NCBI GenBank assembly: GCA_902766585.1
Contig: CACXDV010000134.1
Span: 1-13,524, forward strand
From: an uncultured Ruminococcus sp.
GTDB lineage: Bacteria; Bacillota; Clostridia; Oscillospirales; Acutalibacteraceae
DNA: 13,524 nt
Direction of reading: 5' to 3'
Under the pieces are notes generated by a model. The model worked only from the letters and a program-made list of their open reading frames with translations, was not told the origin of the DNA and ran no database searches. The translations under genes and the position numbers were made by a program. Below are positions 1-6,982 of this stretch, piece by piece; position 1 is the stretch's first letter; the number at the start of each line of letters is the position of its first letter.

Positions 1-1094
1 CCGAAAAGCACGATAGCGGAGATCATCAGTATCGGCGGAAGTCCCATATTGCTTCCCACAACACGGGGGAATATGAAATTGCCCTCGATCTGCTGCAGGC
101 ATACCATAAACACAAGGAACCATATTGCCTGAACAGGATCTTTTGTAAGAACGAAAAGAGTACCGATACCCGCGCCTATCCATACGCCGAACATAGGTAT
201 CCAGCAAAGCACAGCGACCATTACGCCGACAAGCGCCGCATAGGGAAAGCCGAATATCGTCATTCCAAGAGCAGTAAGACCTCCGAGGATAACACATTCC
301 ATCATCTGTCCGGTAATACTGTTGTAGAAGGATTTATTGGTAAGATGACCTACCTCGATTATAAAATCAGCGCCCTTAACGGGTAAAGCAGCATAGATCA
401 GCTTTTTGACATTAGCCGCGATCTTTTCCTTTTTCATAAGGGTATAGATGGAAAGGACAAGTCCGAGAAAAATATTCAGCGCAATGCTTACAACAGACGA
501 TACCATATTTACCGTATAGCTGACAAGACCGCCTGCATTATCGGTAAGCATACCTGTAAAATACGATGACAGTGCAGCCGCGTCTATTATTTCCTCGTTT
601 ATGACAGTCTGACCGTTTACTATCGTTTCCGTACCGTAATCGGGATTGATAAACTTAGCGATATTTGCCGCGTATTCATTATCCCTTGCAAACTGCTGGA
701 CATTTTCATTAAGCGTTTTCAAGGCATCGGGTATTGCGTGGGCAATATCATTGATGCTCTTCACTATTTCCGGAATAATGATTATCAGAAAGGCTCCGAT
801 TATCAGAAGAAACAAAGTAATAGACATCACGATCGCTACAGGTCTTCTTATTCTGTCAAAAAACGGATGTATCTGTTTTCCGTTTTTCGGGCGGAAGAGA
901 CTTTTTTCTATCGCCTTCAGCGGCACGTTCAGGAAGAATGTACAGCAGACTGCAATAAGAAACGGTGTAAGAACGCCCAGCACCCATACAAAGAACTGCA
1001 CGACTATATTCATATTCTGCAATCCGAGATATATCAGTATAAGTGCTGTTCCCAAAAACAATATTTTCTCAATATTTTTTCTGTCAAATTTCAT
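1..1094 (-). CDS. AI-2E family transporter, partial (C-terminus beyond the window edge)
   Basis: I translated this frame by hand from an ATG at 1094; it stays open for 364 codons to the window edge. It is a polytopic membrane protein with a hydrophobic pair at about residues 11-60, another segment at about 86-108, a long polar, probably extracytoplasmic stretch at about 110-190, and then further membrane segments. The C-terminal signature of the AI-2E/PerM permease family is clear: QQIEGN at 335-339 runs into PRVVG (343-347) and GLPP (351-354). Only the last membrane segment or so should be missing. Members export small molecules or act as antiporters, and the substrate here cannot be told from sequence; the family name does not prove AI-2 transport. 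A GGTGA ribosome binding site lies 7 nt before the ATG. It follows mnmA after 86 bp, so it may have its own promoter. Confidence 0.88.
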   Translation of the reverse strand, partial: MKFDRKNIEKILFLGTALILIYLGLQNMNIVVQFFVWVLGVLTPFLIAVCCTFFLNVPLKAIEKSLFRPKNGKQIHPFFDRIRRPVAIVMSITLFLLIIGAFLIIIIPEIVKSINDIAHAIPDALKTLNENVQQFARDNEYAANIAKFINPDYGTETIVNGQTVINEEIIDAAALSSYFTGMLTDNAGGLVSYTVNMVSSVVSIALNIFLGLVLSIYTLMKKEKIAANVKKLIYAALPVKGADFIIEVGHLTNKSFYNSITGQMMECVILGGLTALGMTIFGFPYAALVGVMVAVLCWIPMFGVWIGAGIGTLFVLTKDPVQAIWFLVFMVCLQQIEGNFIFPRVVGSNMGLPPILMISAIVLF

Positions 1095-1140
1095 TATTAT
1101 TTCACCTTGTTCAACATGAGGTCTGATATTTGCAAATGAA

Positions 1141-1169
1141 TATATAATACCTATTGGTTCTTTCCGCAA
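1141..1169 (-). promoter_or_regulatory. Possible weak promoter for the AI-2E transporter gene
   Basis: In the 86-bp gap between mnmA and the permease, the minus strand reads TTGCGG (1164-1169), a 17-bp spacer, then TATATA (1141-1146), about 45 bp ahead of the start codon. The -35 box matches consensus at three or four positions and the region is AT-rich, so chance is a real alternative. No terminator hairpin separates mnmA from this gene, so read-through could also serve it. Confidence 0.3.
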
Positions 1170-1180
1170 AGCTGCAATAT

Positions 1181-2272
1181 TTAACCGGCAGAAGAAACAC
1201 ACTGTCCGCCGCCGAGGATAATATCGCCGTCATAGCATACAATAGCCTGACCGGGAGTTATTGCCCTCTGAGGCTCATCAAAAACCACCTTGATGCAGTT
1301 ATTCTCCAAAGGATAAAGCGTTGCGGGCTGTTCCTTTTTATTGTATCTGATACGCGCCCTTATCCTTAAAGGCTCCTTCGGAAGCTCTCCTGATATCCAG
1401 TTCACATCCTTTACAAAAGCCGTATCTGAAAACAGGTCTTCGTTGCTTCCGAGAACGACGCGGTTATTTTTAACATCCTTCTCAACAACGTAGGCAGGTA
1501 CTCCGAGGGCAATACCAAGCCCCTTTCTCTGACCTACGGTATAGTGAATTATCCCCTTATGCTTTCCGAGAAGGTTTCCGTTCATATCGACAAAGTCACC
1601 TTCCGGAGAGCTTTTTCCAGTATATTTTTCTATAAAGTCCGCATAATCTCCGTCAGGAACAAAGCATATATCCTGACTGTCGGGCTTTGCTGCGACAAAC
1701 GGACATTTTTCCGCTGCCAGCTCTCTTGTCTGCTGCTTTGTAAATTCTCCCATAGGGAAAAGTGTTTTTGAAAGCTGGTACTGTGTCATTCCGTAAAGCA
1801 CATAGCTTTGATCCTTTGACGGATCCGCGCCCTTGAGAAGCAGATATTTACCCGTTGCTTCATCATATCTTCTGCGGACATAATGCCCCGTGGCTATATA
1901 ATCAAAGCCGAGCTGCTCTGCGCGGGAAAGAAGCGCATCAAATTTTATGTATTTGTTGCAGTCTATGCACGGGTTCGGAGTAAGTCCGTCAAAATACGCG
2001 CTGTTGAAGCGGTCAATGACACATTTCCTGAACCTTTCACCGAAATCAAAGACATAGAAATCTATTCCGAGCCTGAAAGCGACCGACCTTGCATCCTCGA
2101 CATCCTCAAGCGAGCAGCAGGTTTTTCCCTCCTCCGCCTTGATATCGTCATTTCCGAAAAGTCTCATGGTAACGCCCGTAACATCATAATTTTCCAGAAG
2201 TACGGCAGCAGCAGCGGAGCTGTCAACTCCTCCGCTCATTGCAACCATGACCTTCTGCTTTTCATCTGCCAT
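1181..2272 (-). CDS. mnmA: tRNA-specific 2-thiouridylase MnmA
   Basis: MnmA uses ATP and a persulfide sulfur to thiolate U34 at C2 in tRNAs for Lys, Glu and Gln, a cytoplasmic reaction that supports accurate decoding. The 363-residue length fits the family (E. coli about 368). Visible motifs are the PP-loop SGGVDSS at 13-19, which binds ATP; NPC with Cys102, the expected catalytic nucleophile; and DSQDIC with Cys203, the expected persulfide carrier. The C-terminal part (about 230-363) has the usual beta-barrel-like domains including YTVGQRKGLG. An extra CC pair at 52-53 resembles that of other Firmicutes forms. A GAGGAGG ribosome binding site lies 8 nt before the ATG and overlaps the stop codon of the upstream CBS gene, so translation is probably coupled. 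No cysteine desulfurase gene adjoins it. Confidence 0.97.
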   Translation of the reverse strand: MADEKQKVMVAMSGGVDSSAAAAVLLENYDVTGVTMRLFGNDDIKAEEGKTCCSLEDVEDARSVAFRLGIDFYVFDFGERFRKCVIDRFNSAYFDGLTPNPCIDCNKYIKFDALLSRAEQLGFDYIATGHYVRRRYDEATGKYLLLKGADPSKDQSYVLYGMTQYQLSKTLFPMGEFTKQQTRELAAEKCPFVAAKPDSQDICFVPDGDYADFIEKYTGKSSPEGDFVDMNGNLLGKHKGIIHYTVGQRKGLGIALGVPAYVVEKDVKNNRVVLGSNEDLFSDTAFVKDVNWISGELPKEPLRIRARIRYNKKEQPATLYPLENNCIKVVFDEPQRAITPGQAIVCYDGDIILGGGQCVSSAG

Positions 2273-2284
2273 TTCCGCGCCTCC

Positions 2285-2995
2285 TCAGAAATTGATTATA
2301 TCATGTGAGGTAAGCATACCGAGTATCCTTCCGCACTGTGAGCCGTTATCTGTTATAAATACTGCGGCAAGACGCTTTCCGCTTCTTTGCTTATTTTCAA
2401 ATTCCGCCCTCACGTCATAAAGGGTAGCCTCACTGCTCATAAAACGGAATCTCTCTGTGCTGTGCTTATCTATCGGAAGATACTCCGAAAAATCACCGAC
2501 TGTCATATCGTCAACTATACAGGTCATTCCGTTGGCAAGCGCATATGTAAAAATAGTGCTTACGCTGAACACGCCCACACATTCTCCCGCATCAATGACG
2601 GGAACATGAGAAAAGCCCTGCCGTTCCATTTTTTTCATAACGGTCTGCGCCTTCTGAGACAGTGTTGTTTTCAGTATATCCGCATAAAGCGTCGCGCAGG
2701 TAAGCGCAAGAGGCGGACGGCGGATATATTCAGTAACCTCATCAAGAAATTTTATTAGCGATTCCGAGGGCTGAATTATTCTTTCACCCTCAAATTCCGA
2801 ATGATGAGAAAGAAAATTCCTTATTTCCCTGCAAAGGTCAAGCTGTTCGCGGTACGCCTTGCTTTCCTTATCGTTTATGAATCTTACCACCGGACTGCCG
2901 AAAGCCTTTTCATCACCGTATTTCTTATTCAGCTCTTCCTCAAGCTCACGGTATTTATCGAGAAAAAGGTCTGCCCTGTCCCTTTCTGTAAGCAT
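2285..2995 (-). CDS. CBS-pair protein with an N-terminal HEPN-like helical region
   Basis: The C-terminal half (about 104-236 of 236 residues) is a pair of CBS motifs: the first has HVPVID then GVFSVSTIF (about 130-149), and the second ends in GRILGMLTSHDI. CBS pairs usually bind adenine nucleotides and act as sensors. The N-terminal 95 residues are charged and predicted helical, and contain RNFLSH at 59-64. This fits the R-x4-H pattern of HEPN domains, some of which are ribonucleases, and it is followed by a second helix (about 76-92). The match is to a short motif only; a structural helix bundle or a different family is possible. No signal peptide or membrane segment is visible. The GGAGGTGA ribosome binding site is strong. 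The gene sits 12 bp before mnmA and 39 bp after an ABC-F gene, so it is probably co-transcribed with both. Specific function unknown. Confidence 0.85.
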   Translation of the reverse strand: MLTERDRADLFLDKYRELEEELNKKYGDEKAFGSPVVRFINDKESKAYREQLDLCREIRNFLSHHSEFEGERIIQPSESLIKFLDEVTEYIRRPPLALTCATLYADILKTTLSQKAQTVMKKMERQGFSHVPVIDAGECVGVFSVSTIFTYALANGMTCIVDDMTVGDFSEYLPIDKHSTERFRFMSSEATLYDVRAEFENKQRSGKRLAAVFITDNGSQCGRILGMLTSHDIINF

Positions 2996-3034
2996 ACTGT
3001 CTCACCTCCGTTAAAAAGCCGTAAAGACTGTTTA

Positions 3035-4633
3035 TTATACGCTGTATTTTTCAGCGATATATTCGTCATATGTGCGGGTAATATCCTTTATACCCGTCTT
3101 TTCGATAACTATTATCCTGTTGGCAACCGTCGAAATGAACTCATGGTCATGCGATGTAAAGAGTACAACTCCCTTAAAATTGGAAAGTCCCTTGTTTACT
3201 GCCGTAATTGATTCAAGATCAAGGTGGTTGGTAGGCTGGTCAAGGATAAGCACATTTGCGCCGAACATCATCATCCTTGAAAGCATACATCTTACCTTTT
3301 CACCGCCCGAAAGCACCTTAACGGGCTTAAACACATCATCACCGGAGAAAAGCATTCTTCCGAGAAAACCGCGCAGATAGGTATCTGTATTATCATTACC
3401 CCTTACATACTGTCTGAGCCAGTCGATAATAGTCATATCATTTCCGTCAAAAAATTCGGTATTATCCTTGGGGAAATATGACTGAGCAGTTGTTGCGCCC
3501 CATTTGAATTCGCCCTCATCAGGCTCCATATGTCCCATCAGTATCTCAAAAAGCGCAGTAACGGCAATTTCATTATCACACAGAAAAGCCACCTTATCCG
3601 TTCTCTCTATGCGGAAGCTTACATTATCAAGTACCTTTTCGCCGTCAATGGTCTTGGATATGCCCTCGACCTGCAATACCTCCTTGCCGACCTCTCTGTC
3701 CATATTGAAGCCTACAAAGGGATATCTTCTTGACGAAGCGGGAAGCTCCTCTACTGTAAGCTTATCGAGAAGCTTTCTTCTTGAGGTAGCCTGCTTTGAT
3801 TTTGACTTATTCGCTGAGAATCTCTGAACAAAGCTTTGCAGTTCCTTTATTTTCTCCTCAGTCTTTTTATTCTGCTGACGTATCATAGCCTGGATAAGCT
3901 GGCTCGATTCATACCAGAATTCATAGTTGCCCACATACATTTTTATCTTGTTATAATCTATATCTATCATATGGGTGCAGACCGTATTGAGAAAATGACG
4001 GTCATGCGAAACAACGATTATCGTTCCCTCATAATCAAGAATAAAATCCTCAAGCCATGCAATAGCCTTAATATCGAGGTTATTGGTAGGCTCGTCAAGG
4101 AGTATTATCTGAGGATTGCCAAAAAGTGCCTGGGCAAGAAGCACCTTTACCTTTTCATTACCTGTAAGACTGCTCATCTGAGAATAAAGGATATCCTCCG
4201 AAAGACCGAGTCCCTGTATGAGCTTGGAGGCATCGCTTTCAGCCTCCCAGCCATTAAGCTCGGCAAATTCCGCCTCCAGCTCCGAAGCGCGTATACCGTC
4301 CTCATCGGAGAAATCCTCCTTCATATAGATAGCGTCCTTTTCCTTCATTATATCATAAAGCTTTTTATTTCCGTAAATCACAGTATCAAGAACTGTATAT
4401 TCGTCAAATGCAAAATGATCCTGCTTCAATACGGACATTCTTGTATTTTCGGGAATAATAACCTCTCCCTTTGTCGGCTCAAGGTCACCCGAAAGCACCT
4501 TAAGGAAGGTAGATTTTCCCGCGCCGTTAGCGCCGATAATACCGTAGCAGTTGTTATCGGTAAGCTTAAGGCTAACATCAGAAAACAGCGGAGTACCGCT
4601 GAAATTCACGGTCACGTTGCTTACTGTTATCAT
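3035..4633 (-). CDS. ABC-F family ATPase (YbiT/YkpA-like) with a degenerate second ATP site
   Basis: This 532-residue soluble protein has two ABC domains and no membrane segments, the ABC-F layout. Such proteins bind the ribosomal E site and remodel stalled or inhibited ribosomes; some give antibiotic resistance, but nothing here points to that. Domain 1 has Walker A GANGAGKST (34-42), a weak signature LTGNE (156-160), Walker B LLDEPTNNLD with Glu181, and switch His210. A basic charged linker (about 240-310) fits the tRNA-interaction region. Domain 2 has signature LSGGE (441-445) and switch His495, but its P-loop is replaced by CDNEIAVTA (352-360) with no lysine, and Walker B reads LDQPTNHLD with Gln466 in place of the catalytic Glu. 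The text around FKWGATTAQSYFPKDN resembles the YbiT/YkpA branch. The gene starts 18 bp after trmL with a GGGG-type ribosome binding site. Confidence 0.93.
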   Translation of the reverse strand: MITVSNVTVNFSGTPLFSDVSLKLTDNNCYGIIGANGAGKSTFLKVLSGDLEPTKGEVIIPENTRMSVLKQDHFAFDEYTVLDTVIYGNKKLYDIMKEKDAIYMKEDFSDEDGIRASELEAEFAELNGWEAESDASKLIQGLGLSEDILYSQMSSLTGNEKVKVLLAQALFGNPQIILLDEPTNNLDIKAIAWLEDFILDYEGTIIVVSHDRHFLNTVCTHMIDIDYNKIKMYVGNYEFWYESSQLIQAMIRQQNKKTEEKIKELQSFVQRFSANKSKSKQATSRRKLLDKLTVEELPASSRRYPFVGFNMDREVGKEVLQVEGISKTIDGEKVLDNVSFRIERTDKVAFLCDNEIAVTALFEILMGHMEPDEGEFKWGATTAQSYFPKDNTEFFDGNDMTIIDWLRQYVRGNDNTDTYLRGFLGRMLFSGDDVFKPVKVLSGGEKVRCMLSRMMMFGANVLILDQPTNHLDLESITAVNKGLSNFKGVVLFTSHDHEFISTVANRIIVIEKTGIKDITRTYDEYIAEKYSV

Positions 4634-4651
4634 TATTCTTTTTCCCCTTTT

Positions 4652-5173
4652 TCAAACAAATTTATCCCATTCGTAATTATCCCAGTCAAATTCCTTAAGT
4701 CTCCCGCGATTCACAAGTTCAGGGAAGCCCCACTGGCGAAGCACCTCATATGCGGCAATGGCGGCGGAATTTGAAAGGTTAAGACACCTTGCATAGCTTG
4801 TCATAGGTATCCTTACACAGCTTTCAGGATTATCAAGCAGAAGTCTTTCGGGAAGCCCCTTTGTTTCCTTTCCGAAAACTATATAGCATCCGTCGGGATA
4901 CCCGACCTGTGTATAATTCCTTCTTGCCTTGGAAGAAAAATAATAATATTTCCCTCCCGCGGTCTTTTCAAAAAAATCATCAAGGCTGTCATAGAATGTA
5001 AGATCCATAAGATGCCAATAATCAAGCCCTGCCCTTTTCAAGTGCTTATTATCATCACTAAAGCCCATAGGTCTTACGATATGGAGCCTTGCGCCCGTTG
5101 CGGCACAGGTCCTTACAATATTACCCGTATTCGGCGGTATCTCAGGCTCCACTAAAACAATATTCAATTCCAT
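4652..5173 (-). CDS. trmL: tRNA (cytidine/uridine-34-2'-O)-methyltransferase TrmL
   Basis: This is a SPOUT-class (trefoil knot) methyltransferase that puts a methyl group from S-adenosylmethionine on the ribose of wobble residue 34 in certain leucine tRNAs. The three family motifs are present: PEIPPNTGNIVRTC (10-23), FGKETKGLP (100-108) and RCLNLSNSAAIAAYE (129-143), which together form the cofactor knot. At 173 residues it is slightly longer than E. coli TrmL (157), and the extra length is an acidic, tryptophan-containing C-terminal tail. The ATG at 5173 has AAAGGAA upstream. The gene begins only 20 bp after the U-tract of the terminator that follows accA, and I see no convincing promoter in that space. 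It probably heads the downstream translation-related run (ABC-F, CBS protein, mnmA). Confidence 0.95.
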   Translation of the reverse strand: MELNIVLVEPEIPPNTGNIVRTCAATGARLHIVRPMGFSDDNKHLKRAGLDYWHLMDLTFYDSLDDFFEKTAGGKYYYFSSKARRNYTQVGYPDGCYIVFGKETKGLPERLLLDNPESCVRIPMTSYARCLNLSNSAAIAAYEVLRQWGFPELVNRGRLKEFDWDNYEWDKFV

Positions 5174-5193
5174 TTTCTTTATTCCTTTAAGTT

Positions 5194-5223
5194 AAAAAGG
5201 AGAAAACCTCAAAGGCTTTCTCC
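5194..5223 (-). terminator. Intrinsic terminator at the end of the fab-acc operon
   Basis: On the minus strand an 11-bp stem (5213-5223 with 5199-5209, one G-U wobble) closes a three-base loop TTG and is followed at once by five T residues (5194-5198). This is a textbook Rho-independent terminator, 21 bp after the accA stop codon. It should end or attenuate the nine-gene operon before trmL. Confidence 0.9.
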
Positions 5224-5244
5224 CTCATGTATAAAACCGTTTTT

Positions 5245-6015
5245 TTAATATTTTCTGAAACGGTTGTATCTCTTCTGAAGCAGAGCCTCTGTATCCATAG
5301 CGCCTAATCTGTCAAAGGTCTGCGCTACCAGATTTTTAAGGCTTTCAAACATAGTGCTGTCGAGATTTTTCGGCTCGCGTATGATCCTTTCGATAACACC
5401 AAGCTTGAAAAGATCCTGTGAAGTAAGCTTAAGACATTCGGAGGCTTCCGCGGTCTTGCCCGCATCCTTCCAGAGAATACTTGCACAGCCCTCAGGTGAA
5501 ATTACCGAATATATAGCATTTTCGAGCATCCATACCTCATCAGCCACAGCAAGCGCCAGAGCGCCGCCGCTGCCGCCTTCACCGATAAGAATAGAGAGGA
5601 TAGGAGTTTTAAGAGTCATCATTTCCGAAAGGTTCTCGGCGATAGCCTGACCTTGACCTCTTTCCTCCGCGCCGATACCGCAGTAAGCGCCTGACGTATC
5701 AACAAAGCATATTATCGGGCGATGAAATTTTTCAGCCTGCTTCATAAGTCTGAGGGACTTTCTGTAGCCCTCCGGATGAGCAGAGCCGAAATTTCTTTCC
5801 ATACGCTCCTTAAGATTTCTGCCCTTTTCCAGACCGATAACCGTCACGGGCTTTCCGCACAGCTCGGCAATACCTCCGATAACTGCCTTATCATCCGCAA
5901 AGCGTCTGTCTCCGTGAAATTCGATAAAGCTGTCTCCGAAGATTTTTGTTATATAATCCACAGCAGTCGGGCGATCGTTTGCTCTTGCTGCTGTAACGCT
6001 GTCAAATGCACTCAT
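5245..6015 (-). CDS. accA: Acetyl-CoA carboxylase carboxyltransferase subunit alpha
   Basis: AccA pairs with AccD to form the carboxyltransferase, which moves the carboxyl group from carboxybiotin on AccB to acetyl-CoA, giving malonyl-CoA. The crotonase-fold protein has 256 residues, the short form typical of Firmicutes, without the long N-terminal extension seen in E. coli. Family signatures are EFHGDRRFADD (32-42), DTSGAYCG around 106-113, and the oxyanion-hole glycines GEGGSGGALA (145-154), then VISPEGCASILW (171-182). Its ATG overlaps the accD stop codon by four bases (ATGA), and a GGAGGG site 9 nt upstream lies inside accD. That arrangement favours coupled translation and equal amounts of the two subunits. 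It is the last gene before the operon terminator. Confidence 0.97.
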   Translation of the reverse strand: MSAFDSVTAARANDRPTAVDYITKIFGDSFIEFHGDRRFADDKAVIGGIAELCGKPVTVIGLEKGRNLKERMERNFGSAHPEGYRKSLRLMKQAEKFHRPIICFVDTSGAYCGIGAEERGQGQAIAENLSEMMTLKTPILSILIGEGGSGGALALAVADEVWMLENAIYSVISPEGCASILWKDAGKTAEASECLKLTSQDLFKLGVIERIIREPKNLDSTMFESLKNLVAQTFDRLGAMDTEALLQKRYNRFRKY

Positions 6016-6902
6016 TCGCTGTCGCCCTCCTGTAAAACTTTTTCGGCACCATGAAGCTGAAGGATATGGGAAAGTGTCTTTTTCATTTCCACTCTCGGAA
6101 CAACAGCATCAATAAAGCCCTTTTCAAGAAGAAATTCTGCCGACTGAAAATCCTTCGGAAGCTTTTGTCTTATAGTCTGTTCTATTACTCTCGGTCCCGC
6201 AAAGGCAATAAGCGCCTTCGGCTCGGAAAGGATTATATCTCCCTCCATAGCAAAGCTTGCCGTAACGCCGCCTGTTGTCGGATCGGTAAGAACGGTGATA
6301 TACAGAAGTCCCGCATCATTGTGTCTTTTTACAGCGCCGCTGGTTTTTGCCATCTGCATAAGGGAAAGTATCCCCTCCTGCATCCTTGCGCCTCCGGACA
6401 CCGTAAATATTACAACAGGCAGGCGGTTCTCAGTAGCATATTCAAAGGCACGGGTGATCTTTTCACCCGTAACAGTCCCCATCGAGCCCATCATAAACTG
6501 TGAATTCATGACCGCAAGCACGACCTTATAGCCTTCGATCAAAGCAATACCGGTAATTACGGATTCATTTTCACCGCTGTTAAGCTTGGCATTTTTCAGC
6601 TTTCTCGTATAATCGGGAAAGTCTATAATATTTGTTGAGGTAAGCTCCGCGTCAAATTCCTCAAAGCTTCCCTCATCGGCAGTCAGCTCAATACGCTGCC
6701 TTGCGCCGATACGGAAATGGTAGCCGCACTTCGGGCATACCTTTTTATTCTCATTCAGGTCAGCCGAAAGCACGGGATTTTTGCATACGGGACATTTCAC
6801 CCACAGCTCATCGGGGATATAAGGGCGGTTATCTATCGCCTCACCCTGATTTTCAAGTTCGTTTTTCGGCTTTAAAAAATTAAATATATCTGATGTATTC
6901 AA
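6012..6902 (-). CDS. accD: Acetyl-CoA carboxylase carboxyltransferase subunit beta (TTG start)
   Basis: AccD carries the zinc ribbon and half of the carboxyltransferase active site; it works only with AccA. In its 296 residues the zinc-binding cysteines are Cys37, Cys40, Cys56 and Cys59 (CPVC and CPKC). The crotonase-fold signatures follow: SGGARMQEG (169-177) and TTGGVTASFA (209-218), which shape the biotin and acetyl-CoA sites. The start codon is TTG at 6902. An in-frame TAG lies five codons upstream and no ATG occurs before the zinc ribbon, so TTG is the only ordinary start that keeps the whole N-terminus. The ribosome binding site is poor (GGGTG only 4 nt away; GGAG is 16 nt away). The 65-bp gap after accC holds two hairpins, so translation of accD may be limited or controlled. 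Confidence 0.97.
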   Translation of the reverse strand: MNTSDIFNFLKPKNELENQGEAIDNRPYIPDELWVKCPVCKNPVLSADLNENKKVCPKCGYHFRIGARQRIELTADEGSFEEFDAELTSTNIIDFPDYTRKLKNAKLNSGENESVITGIALIEGYKVVLAVMNSQFMMGSMGTVTGEKITRAFEYATENRLPVVIFTVSGGARMQEGILSLMQMAKTSGAVKRHNDAGLLYITVLTDPTTGGVTASFAMEGDIILSEPKALIAFAGPRVIEQTIRQKLPKDFQSAEFLLEKGFIDAVVPRVEMKKTLSHILQLHGAEKVLQEGDSE

Positions 6903-6920
6903 GCTGCACCCGACCTATCT

Positions 6921-6949
6921 CCGCACAAATTCAGCAAAGCTGTATGCGG
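6921..6949 (-). other. Two-part hairpin ahead of accD
   Basis: In the transcript CCGCA (6945-6949) can pair with TGCGG (6921-6925), with an inner four-base stem CAGC/GCTG (6939-6942 with 6932-6935) closing a TTT loop, separated by an uneven internal loop. It lies about 18 bases upstream of the accD TTG, next to the weak ribosome binding region. It has no U-tract, so it is not a terminator. The stems are short and chance pairing is possible. Confidence 0.4.
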
Positions 6950-6957
6950 CATATTAT

Positions 6958-6982
6958 AAAAGCGGAATCAGTCGCCGCTTTT
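6958..6982 (-). other. Hairpin over the accC stop codon
   Basis: The minus strand reads AAAAGCGG, a nine-base loop, then CCGCTTTT: a perfect 8-bp inverted repeat (6975-6982 with 6958-6965). The accC stop codon TGA (6968-6970) sits in the loop. The T run is inside the stem and is only four long, so this would be at best a leaky terminator or attenuator; it may instead mark a processing or stability element between accC and accD. Confidence 0.5.

Noticed and set aside
3836..4774. A 312-codon open frame on the plus strand opposite the ABC-F and trmL genes.
   Set aside because: It runs antisense to two well-supported conserved genes, has no recognisable motif, and is the kind of frame left open by the codon bias of the opposite strand.
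5230..5244. An AT-rich TTATAC-like box after accA as a trmL promoter.
   Set aside because: No acceptable -35 lies at 16-18 bp, and transcription from it would have to pass the terminator hairpin immediately.
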